From Pirellulales bacterium (GTDB lineage: Bacteria > Planctomycetota > Planctomycetia > Pirellulales > JACPPG01): a stretch of DNA of 43,489 bases. Where the stretch lies: contig DASXEJ010000071.1 in NCBI GenBank assembly GCA_036490175.1, forward strand, positions 1 to 43,489, in the 5' to 3' direction. Positions 24,750 to 33,147 of this stretch are shown one piece after another (position 1 is the stretch's first letter; every line of letters starts with the position of its first letter). The translations under genes and the position numbers were made by a program. Below the pieces are notes generated by a model. The model did no database searches and was not told where the DNA came from. It saw nothing but the letters and a program-made list of their open reading frames with translations.

Positions 24750-25199
24750 ATGAAGCTCTCGCGCACTGTGGAATACGCCATCCAGGCCACACTGCAATTG
24801 GCGCAATCCAAAACCGGTGGGCCAGTGCCCTGCAGTCAGTTGGCGGCAACCAGTTCGATGCCTGAGCGGTTCTTGCTGCAAATTCTGCGCAACTTGGTAA
24901 CGCATGGCATTCTGACGTCGACGCGGGGCGTTGTCGGCGGTTATATGTTGCACCGCCGGCCCGAGGCAGTTTCGCTCTTGGACCTGATCGAGGCGATCGA
25001 AGGCCCTCTTGTGGGCAGTGTGCCCTCGAGCCCTGCCCTTTCCGAGCAGACGCTCGCCAAGCTACAAGACGCATTGAATGACGTGGCCGCAGCCGAGCGT
25101 GCCGAACTGAGCCGCATCACACTGGCGGACCTGTTGCCCCCCGCTGCGGAACGAGAACCTGCGCCCGCTCCATCGGTCCTGGCAAGAAAAGCTCAATAA
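24750..25199 (+). CDS. Rrf2-family transcriptional regulator without Fe-S cysteines
   Basis: The 149-residue protein opens with the typical Rrf2 start (MKLSRTVEYAIQATLQLA) and a winged helix through residue about 75, including the GVVGGYML wing. Rrf2 proteins such as IscR bind an Fe-S cluster through three cysteines in the region around residues 90-105. Here the only cysteine is Cys28, outside that region, so this member probably senses something else or needs no cofactor. The C-terminal 20 residues are Ala/Pro-rich. A GGGAG site eight bases before the ATG supports the start. No target gene is obvious. Confidence 0.88.
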   Translation: MKLSRTVEYAIQATLQLAQSKTGGPVPCSQLAATSSMPERFLLQILRNLVTHGILTSTRGVVGGYMLHRRPEAVSLLDLIEAIEGPLVGSVPSSPALSEQTLAKLQDALNDVAAAERAELSRITLADLLPPAAEREPAPAPSVLARKAQ

Positions 25200-25428
25200 C
25201 TTGCTGACGGCGACAGGTTCATGTTTTTGCGCGTCTCGCCCAAGTCATTGCGCGCCATCGCTGCGACAACCCACAGGCGTTGACGATGCGTGGCGTCGAG
25301 TTCCATGGAAATCGCGTGCCCTTTCTCTCGTCGTGGCGAGTGCCGATCGCATGATTTCGTCCTGGTAGACGTCGCCGGATACCGGCAGCGCAGGGGCTTT
25401 TGACAAGGCGCGACGCCAAACCTAGAAT

Positions 25429-27132
25429 TCAGCCGTTCCAGTGTCCCGTCGGTGTGGCCCGCCCCATGACCGACAGAGGGGGCGGTAGCTCAGTTGGGAG
25501 AGCGCTGCGTTCGCAATGCAGAGGTCGAGGGTTCGACTCCCTTCCGCTCCATTCTTGCAGCCCGTTGACAATTGTTGTCAGCGGGCTGTTTTCGTTGACA
25601 GGGATTACACTTACATCGTCGGTAGACGCCACGTGCTGCGAAGCTGCCTCAACCGCCTCTTTGACACTGTTTGCCACCGTTACGCAGGCAGGGACAATAG
25701 TCGTGGCAAGCACGGTGACAAGCGCGCTTTCGTCACTAGCCGCAGACGTGTGCGGCTTCACTTCGAGTGACGGCAGAGTAGCCAGCGCGGCCACCACGTC
25801 TAACTGCTTGGGATCGGTGTAGACGTTCATCGTCAGGCCGATATCGCTATGCCTAGCTGCGGCTTGAGCCACTCGCGGTGCCACGCCCCCTTTGCTTAGG
25901 TTCGTGACGAACGTGTGCCGAAGAGCATGGATATCGATCGTCCGCCCACGTTCATCGCGCTTGTCGATCTTCGTCTTGCCGGTCTGCGGATCTTTGTACG
26001 CCCTAGCCAGGCCGGCTGCGACCAGGTCGCGGTCGAGGATTCGTAACAGGCCGGCAGGGACCGTGAATAGCGGGGTGCTAGCCGCGGTCAAACCATGCTG
26101 GCGCATGTCGTCGACCCATAGTCGTAGATCAGCAACAAGGTCGCCACGCAGTGGAATCACATTGCCTTCGCGGTTCTTTTCGTCGCCGGGGTTCAGATTC
26201 AAGAGGGCTGCGCCTAGATCGACTTGCCCAAGGGTAATCGACGTTAGCTCGCCCTTACGTAGTCCCGTCAGGAGCAAGGTTTTGTAGATCAATGTGCGCT
26301 CCCAACCGATCCGTTCCAATCGGTCGCGGGATGCCTCTGAGAGCTTTGCTGCTTGCTCGCCTTTGTGCTTACCGCGACGTACGGTCAAAGCATCATGGAG
26401 CGGCCTTGCTCGGGCTATTTCTAGCAACCTAGACAATTCGACCTCTGTCATGGCGCGTCGTTTTCGTCGCTGGTCAAGACGGGCGTCCGCAACTGCAACG
26501 GCAGCGAATGGATTCAAGGTCAACCGCCGTACCGTGGGCTTCATGCACCAATTGCAGAACCCAAGCATAGCTTGCCGGAATTCGTTACGGTTTCCCGCAG
26601 ACATGCCCTCCCCTGCCCTGACGTCTAACCACGCCTCGAACGCGACGGCATCAAGATCGACAAGTCGCGCAAACTTGCAATCGCTCGCGATCCGGTTTAG
26701 ACGCGCGGTCGTTGTTTTGATTCGCCCGGCATGCCGTCCCTTGGCCGTCTGCGATTTCGAGTAGGCATCAAAATGTCTTGCAATGCTGACCTTCTGATGA
26801 TCGATAACGGCATCCTCTGCTGGCGTGTGAATACCGGCCCGAACATTTTCAACACGCTTGGTGAGATTGCCTAGGACCTGCCTCGCCATTGCCGCATCTC
26901 GGCAGCCAGTAGGTACTTCGCGGACATTCCCGGTGGCGTCGCGGTACTGTGCCGTGTAAGTGTTCGCACGCAACAGCACGCGATCGAGGCCGTCGTTACC
27001 TTTTATTACCGGAGCAGCGCGAAGCTTGCCTTTGCTATCGCGCCAACGCGCCACGCGCTTCTCGTCCCGCAGTTCCACAACAGCCCCAGTCGGAAGCGGT
27101 TTGCTATAGCTTTTTCGTCGAACGTTTCCCAC
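25429..27132 (-). CDS. tyrosine-type site-specific integrase overlapping the tRNA
   Basis: This integrase of about 567 residues catalyses insertion and excision of the element. Relative to the GTG start, catalytic residues are Arg292 (TGLRKGEL), His402 and Arg405 (HALRHTF), His428 (AARHSD) and Tyr438 (MNVYTD), with a SAM-like core-binding domain before them. I chose the GTG at 27132, preceded by AAAGGG, because the sequence from there resembles integrase N-termini; a TTG at 27168 is the alternative. The catalytic core ends near residue 455. The remaining part includes residues read from the tRNA terminator (about 515-525) and the antisense of tRNA-Ala (about 528-552, GRESNPRPLHCERSALP), and the stop lies in flanking chromosome. 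The C-terminal tail therefore depends on the integration site. Confidence 0.9.
   Translation of the reverse strand: MGNVRRKSYSKPLPTGAVVELRDEKRVARWRDSKGKLRAAPVIKGNDGLDRVLLRANTYTAQYRDATGNVREVPTGCRDAAMARQVLGNLTKRVENVRAGIHTPAEDAVIDHQKVSIARHFDAYSKSQTAKGRHAGRIKTTTARLNRIASDCKFARLVDLDAVAFEAWLDVRAGEGMSAGNRNEFRQAMLGFCNWCMKPTVRRLTLNPFAAVAVADARLDQRRKRRAMTEVELSRLLEIARARPLHDALTVRRGKHKGEQAAKLSEASRDRLERIGWERTLIYKTLLLTGLRKGELTSITLGQVDLGAALLNLNPGDEKNREGNVIPLRGDLVADLRLWVDDMRQHGLTAASTPLFTVPAGLLRILDRDLVAAGLARAYKDPQTGKTKIDKRDERGRTIDIHALRHTFVTNLSKGGVAPRVAQAAARHSDIGLTMNVYTDPKQLDVVAALATLPSLEVKPHTSAASDESALVTVLATTIVPACVTVANSVKEAVEAASQHVASTDDVSVIPVNENSPLTTIVNGLQEWSGRESNPRPLHCERSALPTELPPPLSVMGRATPTGHWNG
25479..25551 (+). 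tRNA. tRNA-Ala (anticodon CGC)
   Basis: The 73-base sequence folds as a full cloverleaf: a 7-bp acceptor stem (25479-25485 with 25544-25550, one G-U pair), D stem GCTC/GAGC, a 5-bp anticodon stem with loop TTCGCAA giving anticodon CGC (Ala, codon GCG), and a T stem with TTCGACT loop. The 3' CCA is not encoded. A strong terminator follows, and the integrase gene of the adjacent element reads through this tRNA on the opposite strand, marking it as the integration site. Confidence 0.95.
25558..25592 (+). terminator. rho-independent terminator after tRNA-Ala
   Basis: A 14-bp hairpin (25558-25571 with 25575-25588, one T-G pair, three-base loop) is followed by TTTT. It ends the tRNA transcript and also lies inside the 3' part of the integrase reading frame on the other strand. 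Confidence 0.85.
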
Positions 27133-27346
27133 GAAATAAACCCTTTGTGCTTTGGCGGACGAGCACAAGGCCGAAGTAGTCGGCTAGCTTGTCCGCAATG
27201 TCGAGGCGTAGAGAAGTATCACCACGTGCAAAACGAATCAGACTAGCACGGGATATGCCAGTCTGATTCGCAATTTGCAGCAGTGGAATTCCGCTTTCGC
27301 AGATAGTTTGTCGTAACAGGTCCGACATCTGTGATGAGCGCGTCAT
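27104..27346 (-). CDS. small XRE-type helix-turn-helix regulator
   Basis: The 80-residue protein contains a lambda-repressor-like helix-turn-helix: LLQIANQTGISRASLIRFARG gives the recognition region and a short helical segment follows. I used the ATG at 27346; a second Met at 27328 is also possible, and no strong ribosome-binding site is seen. The end overlaps the integrase start by 29 bases, so the two are probably coupled. It lies between the excisionase-like gene and the integrase, the usual place for a switch controlling excision. Confidence 0.75.
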   Translation of the reverse strand: MTRSSQMSDLLRQTICESGIPLLQIANQTGISRASLIRFARGDTSLRLDIADKLADYFGLVLVRQSTKGLFRGKRSTKKL

Positions 27347-27389
27347 GTGCTTTTTATCACACGTAGCGCACCTGAAGTCAAGCTTGCGA

Positions 27390-27581
27390 CTACCGAACAG
27401 GTGCGCAGCCCTTCGCGATCCAGGTATCAATTTCTGCCGATCGCCAACGGTTCATGGCCCCGACCTTGACAGGTGCGGGAAGTTTTCCGCCGTCCGTGAG
27501 CCGGTAGATTTGGCGAGGGGAAACCTGTAGCTTCGTTGAAAGATCGCCCACAGTGAGCAGTACACCTTCCGCGGCTATCAT
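27390..27581 (-). CDS. AlpA/excisionase-like winged helix-turn-helix protein
   Basis: This 63-residue protein is a compact MerR-like DNA-binding domain of the AlpA/excisionase type: LTVGDLSTKLQVSPRQIYRL forms the helix-turn-helix, followed by a basic wing and the WRSAEIDTWI end common to these proteins. The ATG at 27581 has an AAGGA site seven bases upstream; the longer frame to 27776 adds unrelated residues. Excisionases of this type bend att-site DNA and direct the integrase toward excision, which fits its position upstream of the integrase. Confidence 0.8.
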   Translation of the reverse strand: MIAAEGVLLTVGDLSTKLQVSPRQIYRLTDGGKLPAPVKVGAMNRWRSAEIDTWIAKGCAPVR

Positions 27582-27726
27582 TGAAATGTCCTTTTCTGTC
27601 GCATTGATGCGACGTTTCCCAGTTATAGTTTGCGCGATCGCTTTAGGCGGGCGCGAGAAGATCAACCAACTCGTCGGCGCCGCCGAACTGGCACAGCAAC
27701 GTTCAACAGCGAGCAATCGGAGACCC

Positions 27727-28047
27727 TCACCTAGCCCCTTCGATGGCGGGGATTCTCGTCGGCCATACCACATCAAGTTTGTCCCAGTTGTCTAAGTCCA
27801 ACGACGCAGCTGGTACAGGGTTGGCCCGTAGCTCCTGCCTGGCCGCCGAACGCGCGCTCTTGGACCTGAGGCCGGCATCAGCCATGCGTTGGTCGACAAT
27901 GTTCATACTTGTACGCCACCAAAGATGAACGCCAGGATTGTAAGTGTTGCGCACGACCCATGAACGTTCATCCGTATACGCAATGGCCCGTAAGGCTTCC
28001 GGATTAAATTTTGGCGCCCGCTGACTAACCAATGATCTTATCGCCAT
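27727..28047 (-). CDS. element-borne protein of unknown function
   Basis: I do not recognise this 106-residue protein. It is basic and Trp-rich in the middle (VVRNTYNPGVHLWWRTSM) with an Ala/Arg-rich helical stretch at about residues 60-78. A strong AAAGGAAG ribosome-binding site seven bases before the ATG shows it is translated. Its start overlaps the preceding gene's stop by ten bases. Confidence 0.65.
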   Translation of the reverse strand: MAIRSLVSQRAPKFNPEALRAIAYTDERSWVVRNTYNPGVHLWWRTSMNIVDQRMADAGLRSKSARSAARQELRANPVPAASLDLDNWDKLDVVWPTRIPAIEGAR

Positions 28048-28301
28048 TCAAAGGCTTCCTTTCGTTCAGTGCGTTGCCGCGCTTCCAGCTTTCGAAGCAA
28101 TTCACAAATGCCTCGGTATTCAGCTAGCTGTTGATTGACTTGCGCAATGCGATCGGACACTTCGGCGCTGCGGCGTTCTTTAGCTCGCATTGAAGCCAGT
28201 TCGTTTTCCAGGTCTTGGATGCTGCATTCAACGCGGGAACTGCCGAGCATACGCAAAACGCGATTGTTGCTGCTGATAACTGTATATTCTTTGTCTTTCA
28301 T
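28038..28301 (-). CDS. short coiled-coil protein of the element
   Basis: This 87-residue protein has no recognised family. From residue about 28 it is strongly charged and helical, with heptad-like Leu/Ile spacing indicating a coiled coil (DLENELASMRAKERRSAE and onwards). The ATG at 28301 has an AAAGGA site close upstream; a longer frame to 28385 is less likely. It lies between a second coiled-coil gene and the Trp-rich protein, with overlaps typical of one transcript. Confidence 0.6.
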   Translation of the reverse strand: MKDKEYTVISSNNRVLRMLGSSRVECSIQDLENELASMRAKERRSAEVSDRIAQVNQQLAEYRGICELLRKLEARQRTERKEAFEWR

Positions 28302-28366
28302 GTGATCCTTTCTTGCCACACGCGCACAGGCGGCAACGCTGCCGCCCGGCGCACATGGAAAATGCT

Positions 28367-29026
28367 TCAGATGGTGTATCCACATTCGCGGGCTTGCGCC
28401 AGCCAGATCGAACCCCGTCCGTTGATGTCATCTAGCGGTTCTGGCCGCCAGCGATAGGGTTGTGGCGGGCAATATGCGCCGCCACTGATCGCATGCACAG
28501 ATTCCCTGACGGCAGTTTCATTTTGGCAAGCCGCCTCCAATGCGATTAAACATCGGTGGATATCCCGAAGTGACTCTTCGTACTTGGTACGCAGGCCGTA
28601 TTTTTCCACCAAACGGCGGCCTGCATCATATTCAGCCTTCGTGACGATTTGGGATTGCAGTTCAACCGCCTTTCGAAATACGCGCAGCTGGTGCTCAAGG
28701 GTCTTTATCTTCTGGTCATTGGATTCCGGCATCTGCGTAAATGTGTTGTCGGCCAGCAAAGCGGCAACCTCGCTGTCGACGAACGTCGTTGCTTGACGCT
28801 GAACCGCATAGGCCCCTTGCAAATCGCTTTGAACTTTATCAGCTTGCTGATTTAGGTCTTGAAGCTTTTGCCATGCCGCAGCGTAACCTTCGTCATCATG
28901 CAAGGACGCATGCGGACGAAGGCCGAGCCAATCGGCCAAAGTCCTAACCATGCTCTGCACGCCGCCAGCGGTAGGCTGGCTTGTTGCGTGCTCCGTAGTT
29001 GTCTCTGTCGTTTTCTTAGTTGGCAT
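28367..29026 (-). CDS. coiled-coil protein next to the prohead protease
   Basis: The 219-residue protein starts with a Thr/Glu-rich tail (residues 1-20), then a long helical region (about 45-180) with coiled-coil character, and ends in a Trp/Pro-rich segment. The ATG at 29026 has an AGGGGGC site six bases upstream. It directly follows the HK97-type prohead protease gene, where tailed phages usually encode the major capsid protein. It is too short and lacks the composition expected of an HK97 capsid, so it may instead be a scaffold-like or unrelated protein; this is inference from position and helical content. Confidence 0.65.
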   Translation of the reverse strand: MPTKKTTETTTEHATSQPTAGGVQSMVRTLADWLGLRPHASLHDDEGYAAAWQKLQDLNQQADKVQSDLQGAYAVQRQATTFVDSEVAALLADNTFTQMPESNDQKIKTLEHQLRVFRKAVELQSQIVTKAEYDAGRRLVEKYGLRTKYEESLRDIHRCLIALEAACQNETAVRESVHAISGGAYCPPQPYRWRPEPLDDINGRGSIWLAQARECGYTI

Positions 29027-29105
29027 ATGTCTGCCCCCTTTTGCGCCAGTTTCAATTGCCGTGCGTGAATTAGCGCAGGTCCACGCAACGGCCCCATTTG
29101 GGAAA

Positions 29106-29654
29106 TCAGTCATCACTTTCTAAAAGTCGCAGCCGACAGGCCGCAGTTTCCATTTGTGGCGAGGCCATTCGTATCCCCACTTCGGTACGCTGATAGGCTG
29201 GAAAAGCGCAGATCGACAATTCAAAAATGTCCGCGTCGTGAATCTCTCGAATGCGCTCGCCGTCCATCAATCGCCAGGAATCGCCTTTTCGCGGGACTCT
29301 GAAGCCAAACGAGCAGCCAGTTACATCCCCGCGACGGATGCTTTCGATGGCATCGCGGCCCGCCTGCGTGTCCGGAGGCGAAAGGTCAAAAAACAGTCCC
29401 TTTGAATCTTCGCGCAGACGCAACGTTCCTGCCGACAGCCGACCAAGCACCAAGTCGTTGTTGTGGTTCCAAAGCGCGCGAACGTCGACGCCGCCGGCTA
29501 GGCTCTGTTTGAAAGCCCCGGGACGGATTATCTCTTTAAAGCCGCCCAAGTCGCTGCTGTAGCTGTTAAAGACGGCCGCGTAACCTGCAATGCGCGTAAC
29601 TGCGTTTGGTTCAACCGCGGCCGCCGAAAGTGTTCCAGAATTGTGCAAAATCAT
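29106..29654 (-). CDS. HK97-family prohead protease
   Basis: The 182-residue protein matches the HK97/U35 prohead proteases, serine proteases that cleave scaffold and capsid proteins during phage head maturation. Visible marks are RIAGYAAVFN at the start, FKEIIRPGAF, the WNHNNDLVLGR segment with the catalytic His, GCSFGFRV with the catalytic Ser, and the IFELSICAFPAY strand. A GAGGGG ribosome-binding site precedes the ATG. No portal, terminase or recognisable capsid gene lies beside it, which is unusual because this family normally sits in a packaging and head module. Confidence 0.85.
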   Translation of the reverse strand: MILHNSGTLSAAAVEPNAVTRIAGYAAVFNSYSSDLGGFKEIIRPGAFKQSLAGGVDVRALWNHNNDLVLGRLSAGTLRLREDSKGLFFDLSPPDTQAGRDAIESIRRGDVTGCSFGFRVPRKGDSWRLMDGERIREIHDADIFELSICAFPAYQRTEVGIRMASPQMETAACRLRLLESDD

Positions 29655-29850
29655 TTGTCCCCTCAGGTGTTAGGTAAAGTTCGGCGCGCACTGCGGCGCC
29701 GATTGGTTCTGGCGTAAACTGCCCCTTGTGATTGGCCCCGTGCCACCTTTTGGCAATGGGCCATTTTTGCGCGACCGACGATTGGTTAGCAACCGTGACG
29801 CGCACGAGTAGAAGCCAGCTCAACTGGTCCTCAGACGCGCTGGAAGCGCC

Positions 29851-32724
29851 CTACGCGCACGTCGCGAGAAACGTTTCTTCCAGCCAGGCCGGTCTTGGCC
29901 GGATACCGATCCATACGTTTGCGCGAGTTTTTGTATCGTAGGGTGTCTCGGTAATAGGAATGTTTTCCTTCACGTGTTTTTTGTCTGCTGCGCTTTGCCT
30001 CGTGGTGGTAACTGTCCCGACGGCCGAGCGTAGATGCACGGCGAACTGACCGTCATCAAGGTCCAGTGCATCTTCGCGCGTTGACTTCCATCGTTGATAA
30101 AGCTTATGCAAAGCAGGCTTCTGAACCGCATATTCTCCAAGCTCGCAACATTCCCCGACAAACGCTTTAATCGGTGACGACGCTGAACGAAAGTCGTCAC
30201 ATAACTCTTTGCTCGATTCAGGCAGCGTGAATTTGCCTGCCTCGTACAAACGCTTCAGCCCTTCCAGTGCCCATCGCAAGATTGCAGGGTATTCCGGTAC
30301 CAGTGCTTCGGCTAAGTCGATCCGTTCTTTGTCGCAGTATGATTCGGTCAGTTTCAAAGGGATCAGCCGCGCATTCAATGCGCCCGAGTTGTCCGGGAGT
30401 GGGACAAAATCATTCGATTGCATAATGATGCGCGTGCCCTTCAGACAATAACCCACGTTCTTTTGATACTTGCGATTGATGGTTATCGAATCGCCGCCCG
30501 TCCAGGCTTTCAGATTTGCGACGATTGCAGCGGTCTGTCGCGGAAGGGTAACTTCGGGAACAATCGCCAAGCGCTTGCCAAGCGCCTGTTCAAGGCCGAA
30601 ATCTTTCACCAGGTCCTCTAGTCCAGGGCTACAGATCGCCGGTTGGCCGCCAAGCAAGTTTTTGAGCACGCCTGTAATCGTCCCTTTGCCCGACCGTGGT
30701 GGTCCGACGAGCATGAAGAACTTCTGCAAGTCGTAGCCTCGCCACAAGCAATAGCCGAAGATTTGTTGCAGGCATAGGCACCAATTCTCGTCTTGCTTAA
30801 GCGTGCCGAGAAACCTGTGCCATTCGACCGGCGCGGGGCCATTTGGTTGAAAATCAAAGTTTGCCGCGTGCTCGAAAAACAGCTTTGGCGTTTTGGGCAT
30901 GAAATAGTCCGTGCGACCTTCGATGTAGCGGCGCACATTTAGAAAGCCGTTTTTGAAAACAAGTACGTCGTCCGGGCGCCAGTCGTGTGGCTGTAGCCAG
31001 AACGGCGCTTGCACCGTTTTCGAAATTTCGCATGCGCACAAACTTTGCATCGCCTTGAACACGTCAGTGACTAGTTCGCGGGTAACCTTGGATGGCGTCA
31101 CTCCCCGTTGTTTTGCCACTTGATCGAATACTTCTTGAACCGTCTGACGAATCCAGGGGTCGAGTTCACCAGGCTTAACAACTTCCCAGCCCTCAACCAA
31201 GTCGTAGCGGTATGTTTGACCGCAAAAATACGCGAGCGTCTGTTCTCCTTTGTCTGTTGCCCACTTCTTCAGGTGGATTTTTGCAAGGATCAGCGGATCA
31301 TTAAACGCCCGACCTTCAAGGCTTTCCCCAAGCAACTCACGGACAATCGTTTCGGCGCTCTCCCCTGCCGGTTCGCCAAACACACGTTGCCATTTGGTCT
31401 TTTGCGTCACCCAACCGTTCATTTGGCCGTTAGCCCGATCGCCGTCGCCGTGCCTTGTAACTTCGACAACCAGTCGCCCGTCACAGTTCCGCCGCAGATT
31501 AATCGGCCGGTTAGCTACGGCTTGGGGTATGTCCTGTGCTTCACCTAACGCGGCGAGGGCTTCCGTAAAGGCCGTTGCGTTGGAAAATTGGTAGCCGCCC
31601 GCTTTGGGTAGCTCGGCACCGCCTGCGTATCGTGCTGCGGTTTCCAGGCTACACGGTGCATTAAAAAGACAGCTCGTCCAGTCGTCATGCGACCATGTGT
31701 TGGCTTCGCGCACTCGGTTGCCGAAGCGCACCACTTTCCAACCGCCCCCCTCCAAGGGGAATGCGAAGCAATTGATCGCTGTCGACCCAGATGAATCAGT
31801 CTTGAACACGCCTCTGTGTTTCGCGGGGTCGAATACTTTGGCAAAAGCCAGCGTATGCGTGTGCAGGCAGTGGTGTTCAGGCACCCATTCAGCGGAATAG
31901 CCGCTGTTGGCTAGCTCTTCAATTGTCGCGTGGTGTGTTTGATCGAGTGAGACTGGTTGCTGCGACCTGCAAACCCGGTCAAAGGCGTCTAGCTCGCCCT
32001 CGGGTAGGTTCGCAATTGCGACCCGTGCGCGCTGCTGGATCGGGATATGGTTTCGCCAGTCGGACGGCAGATCGGCTAGTTTGAGCGTCCGTGCAGACGG
32101 CTTGATTAGCTCTAGTCCGTTGGTGCCGGTTTGCTTCTCGTGCCATATCCACATATTGCCGCCACAGACGTCGACACGTGCAGTGAAGTCAAAACCGCAG
32201 TCGCTGCCCATCATGCTGAGGATGGCGCGGCCAAGCGCGGCATGCTCGCTATGATTGGCGGTCGGGATGTCGTCGAGCAGAACGTAGAGATGCAAACCCT
32301 TTCCACTTGTGCTGCGGCGGACTTCCACGTAGTCAAGGTCGCGTGCTTTGGCCGTCACTTCCGCTAAGCTTTCCGGAGAAAGGCCGGCCGCGTGGCCTGC
32401 CACAGCGTCGAAGTCAAAACCGACGAATTTGCTCACGCGGTCGACGTACTGCCAGCCGGTCATGCCGATGGCCTGGCAGTGCTGTGCTAAATTGAACCGC
32501 AGATCGTAATCGGTCCAGCTCGGCTCGGTGGCAGCGTTCTTTGGTATCCGCAGGTGGTGCCATGTCTCGACGCCATCGGTATAGGTGTTTCGACGCCCCT
32601 CGACGGCTGTGCCGGGCTGGACGTTAACCTGCGTTTCCATCTGCGGCGTCCAGCGCTCCCGTAGGTCCTGCCCGGGAAATTCGCATTGCGTTAGGTGAGT
32701 GCCAATTGCCTCTGAGACCTTCAT
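29851..32724 (-). CDS. primase/SF3 helicase (P4-alpha-like replication protein)
   Basis: The 957-residue protein combines an N-terminal archaeo-eukaryotic-type primase region and a C-terminal superfamily 3 helicase. In the primase part, FVGFDFD (about residue 100-106) gives the acidic metal motif and SGKGLHLYV (about 142-150) the Ser-x-His-type motif. The helicase part (about 600-850) has Walker A GPPRSGKGT near residue 672, a Walker B-like LAIVPEVTL stretch, and a later IIMQSND segment. This matches the DUF5906/D5-type replicative proteins of phages, plasmids and satellites, which open the origin and prime DNA synthesis. A GGAG site six bases before the ATG fixes the start. The 423-base region upstream is rich in short repeats and is a candidate origin. 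Confidence 0.88.
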   Translation of the reverse strand: MKVSEAIGTHLTQCEFPGQDLRERWTPQMETQVNVQPGTAVEGRRNTYTDGVETWHHLRIPKNAATEPSWTDYDLRFNLAQHCQAIGMTGWQYVDRVSKFVGFDFDAVAGHAAGLSPESLAEVTAKARDLDYVEVRRSTSGKGLHLYVLLDDIPTANHSEHAALGRAILSMMGSDCGFDFTARVDVCGGNMWIWHEKQTGTNGLELIKPSARTLKLADLPSDWRNHIPIQQRARVAIANLPEGELDAFDRVCRSQQPVSLDQTHHATIEELANSGYSAEWVPEHHCLHTHTLAFAKVFDPAKHRGVFKTDSSGSTAINCFAFPLEGGGWKVVRFGNRVREANTWSHDDWTSCLFNAPCSLETAARYAGGAELPKAGGYQFSNATAFTEALAALGEAQDIPQAVANRPINLRRNCDGRLVVEVTRHGDGDRANGQMNGWVTQKTKWQRVFGEPAGESAETIVRELLGESLEGRAFNDPLILAKIHLKKWATDKGEQTLAYFCGQTYRYDLVEGWEVVKPGELDPWIRQTVQEVFDQVAKQRGVTPSKVTRELVTDVFKAMQSLCACEISKTVQAPFWLQPHDWRPDDVLVFKNGFLNVRRYIEGRTDYFMPKTPKLFFEHAANFDFQPNGPAPVEWHRFLGTLKQDENWCLCLQQIFGYCLWRGYDLQKFFMLVGPPRSGKGTITGVLKNLLGGQPAICSPGLEDLVKDFGLEQALGKRLAIVPEVTLPRQTAAIVANLKAWTGGDSITINRKYQKNVGYCLKGTRIIMQSNDFVPLPDNSGALNARLIPLKLTESYCDKERIDLAEALVPEYPAILRWALEGLKRLYEAGKFTLPESSKELCDDFRSASSPIKAFVGECCELGEYAVQKPALHKLYQRWKSTREDALDLDDGQFAVHLRSAVGTVTTTRQSAADKKHVKENIPITETPYDTKTRANVWIGIRPRPAWLEETFLATCA

Positions 32725-33147
32725 GTTGTGCTCCGACGACTAACTGGTAGATGTGAACGAAACGCGTTGCCCCTTCGAGACGATCGTTGCCCCGCGCAGA
32801 ATTGCCCTTCCGATGCGGGCAGAGAGCCCGTCGTCCCTTCGTCACGCCGCCGTCATGCCAATGGTCACGCAAGGGTGACGAAAGGAAGTAACGGCGGTGC
32901 AATGACTTAGAGGGGGAAGAAAATGCCGCCGTCAACCCTGGCAAGGGTAAAACGACAACAGACAACGACATACATACCGGCCTGTTAGCAACTGGCAGTT
33001 ATATGTGTTGGTTAGAAACTAAGTCTGTTAAAGGGTTGACACCCTTGACATGAAGTTAAAAGGCTCTGTAAATGCCCTTAAAATAAGCATTTACGACGTC
33101 AACCCACGGGCCCCGTATTGTTGGCGAAAGTTCGACGGACCATGACG
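32725..33147. other. repeat-rich intergenic region, candidate replication origin
   Basis: No gene is supported here. Visible symmetry includes TTCGTCAC (32838-32845) with its complement GTGACGAA (32875-32882) and a further GTCACG at 32864; two TTAGnAACT copies (32985-32993, 33012-33020); AAGGGT/ACCCTT arms (33031-33036, 33041-33046); and GTAAATGC/GCATTTAC arms (33068-33075, 33087-33094). The right half is AT-rich. Its position just upstream of a primase/helicase gene suits an origin or a regulator-binding region. Confidence 0.45.

Noticed and set aside
29611-29823. 70-residue minus-strand frame upstream of the prohead protease
   Set aside because: It needs a TTG start, overlaps the protease start and its ribosome-binding site by 44 bases, and has no recognisable features.
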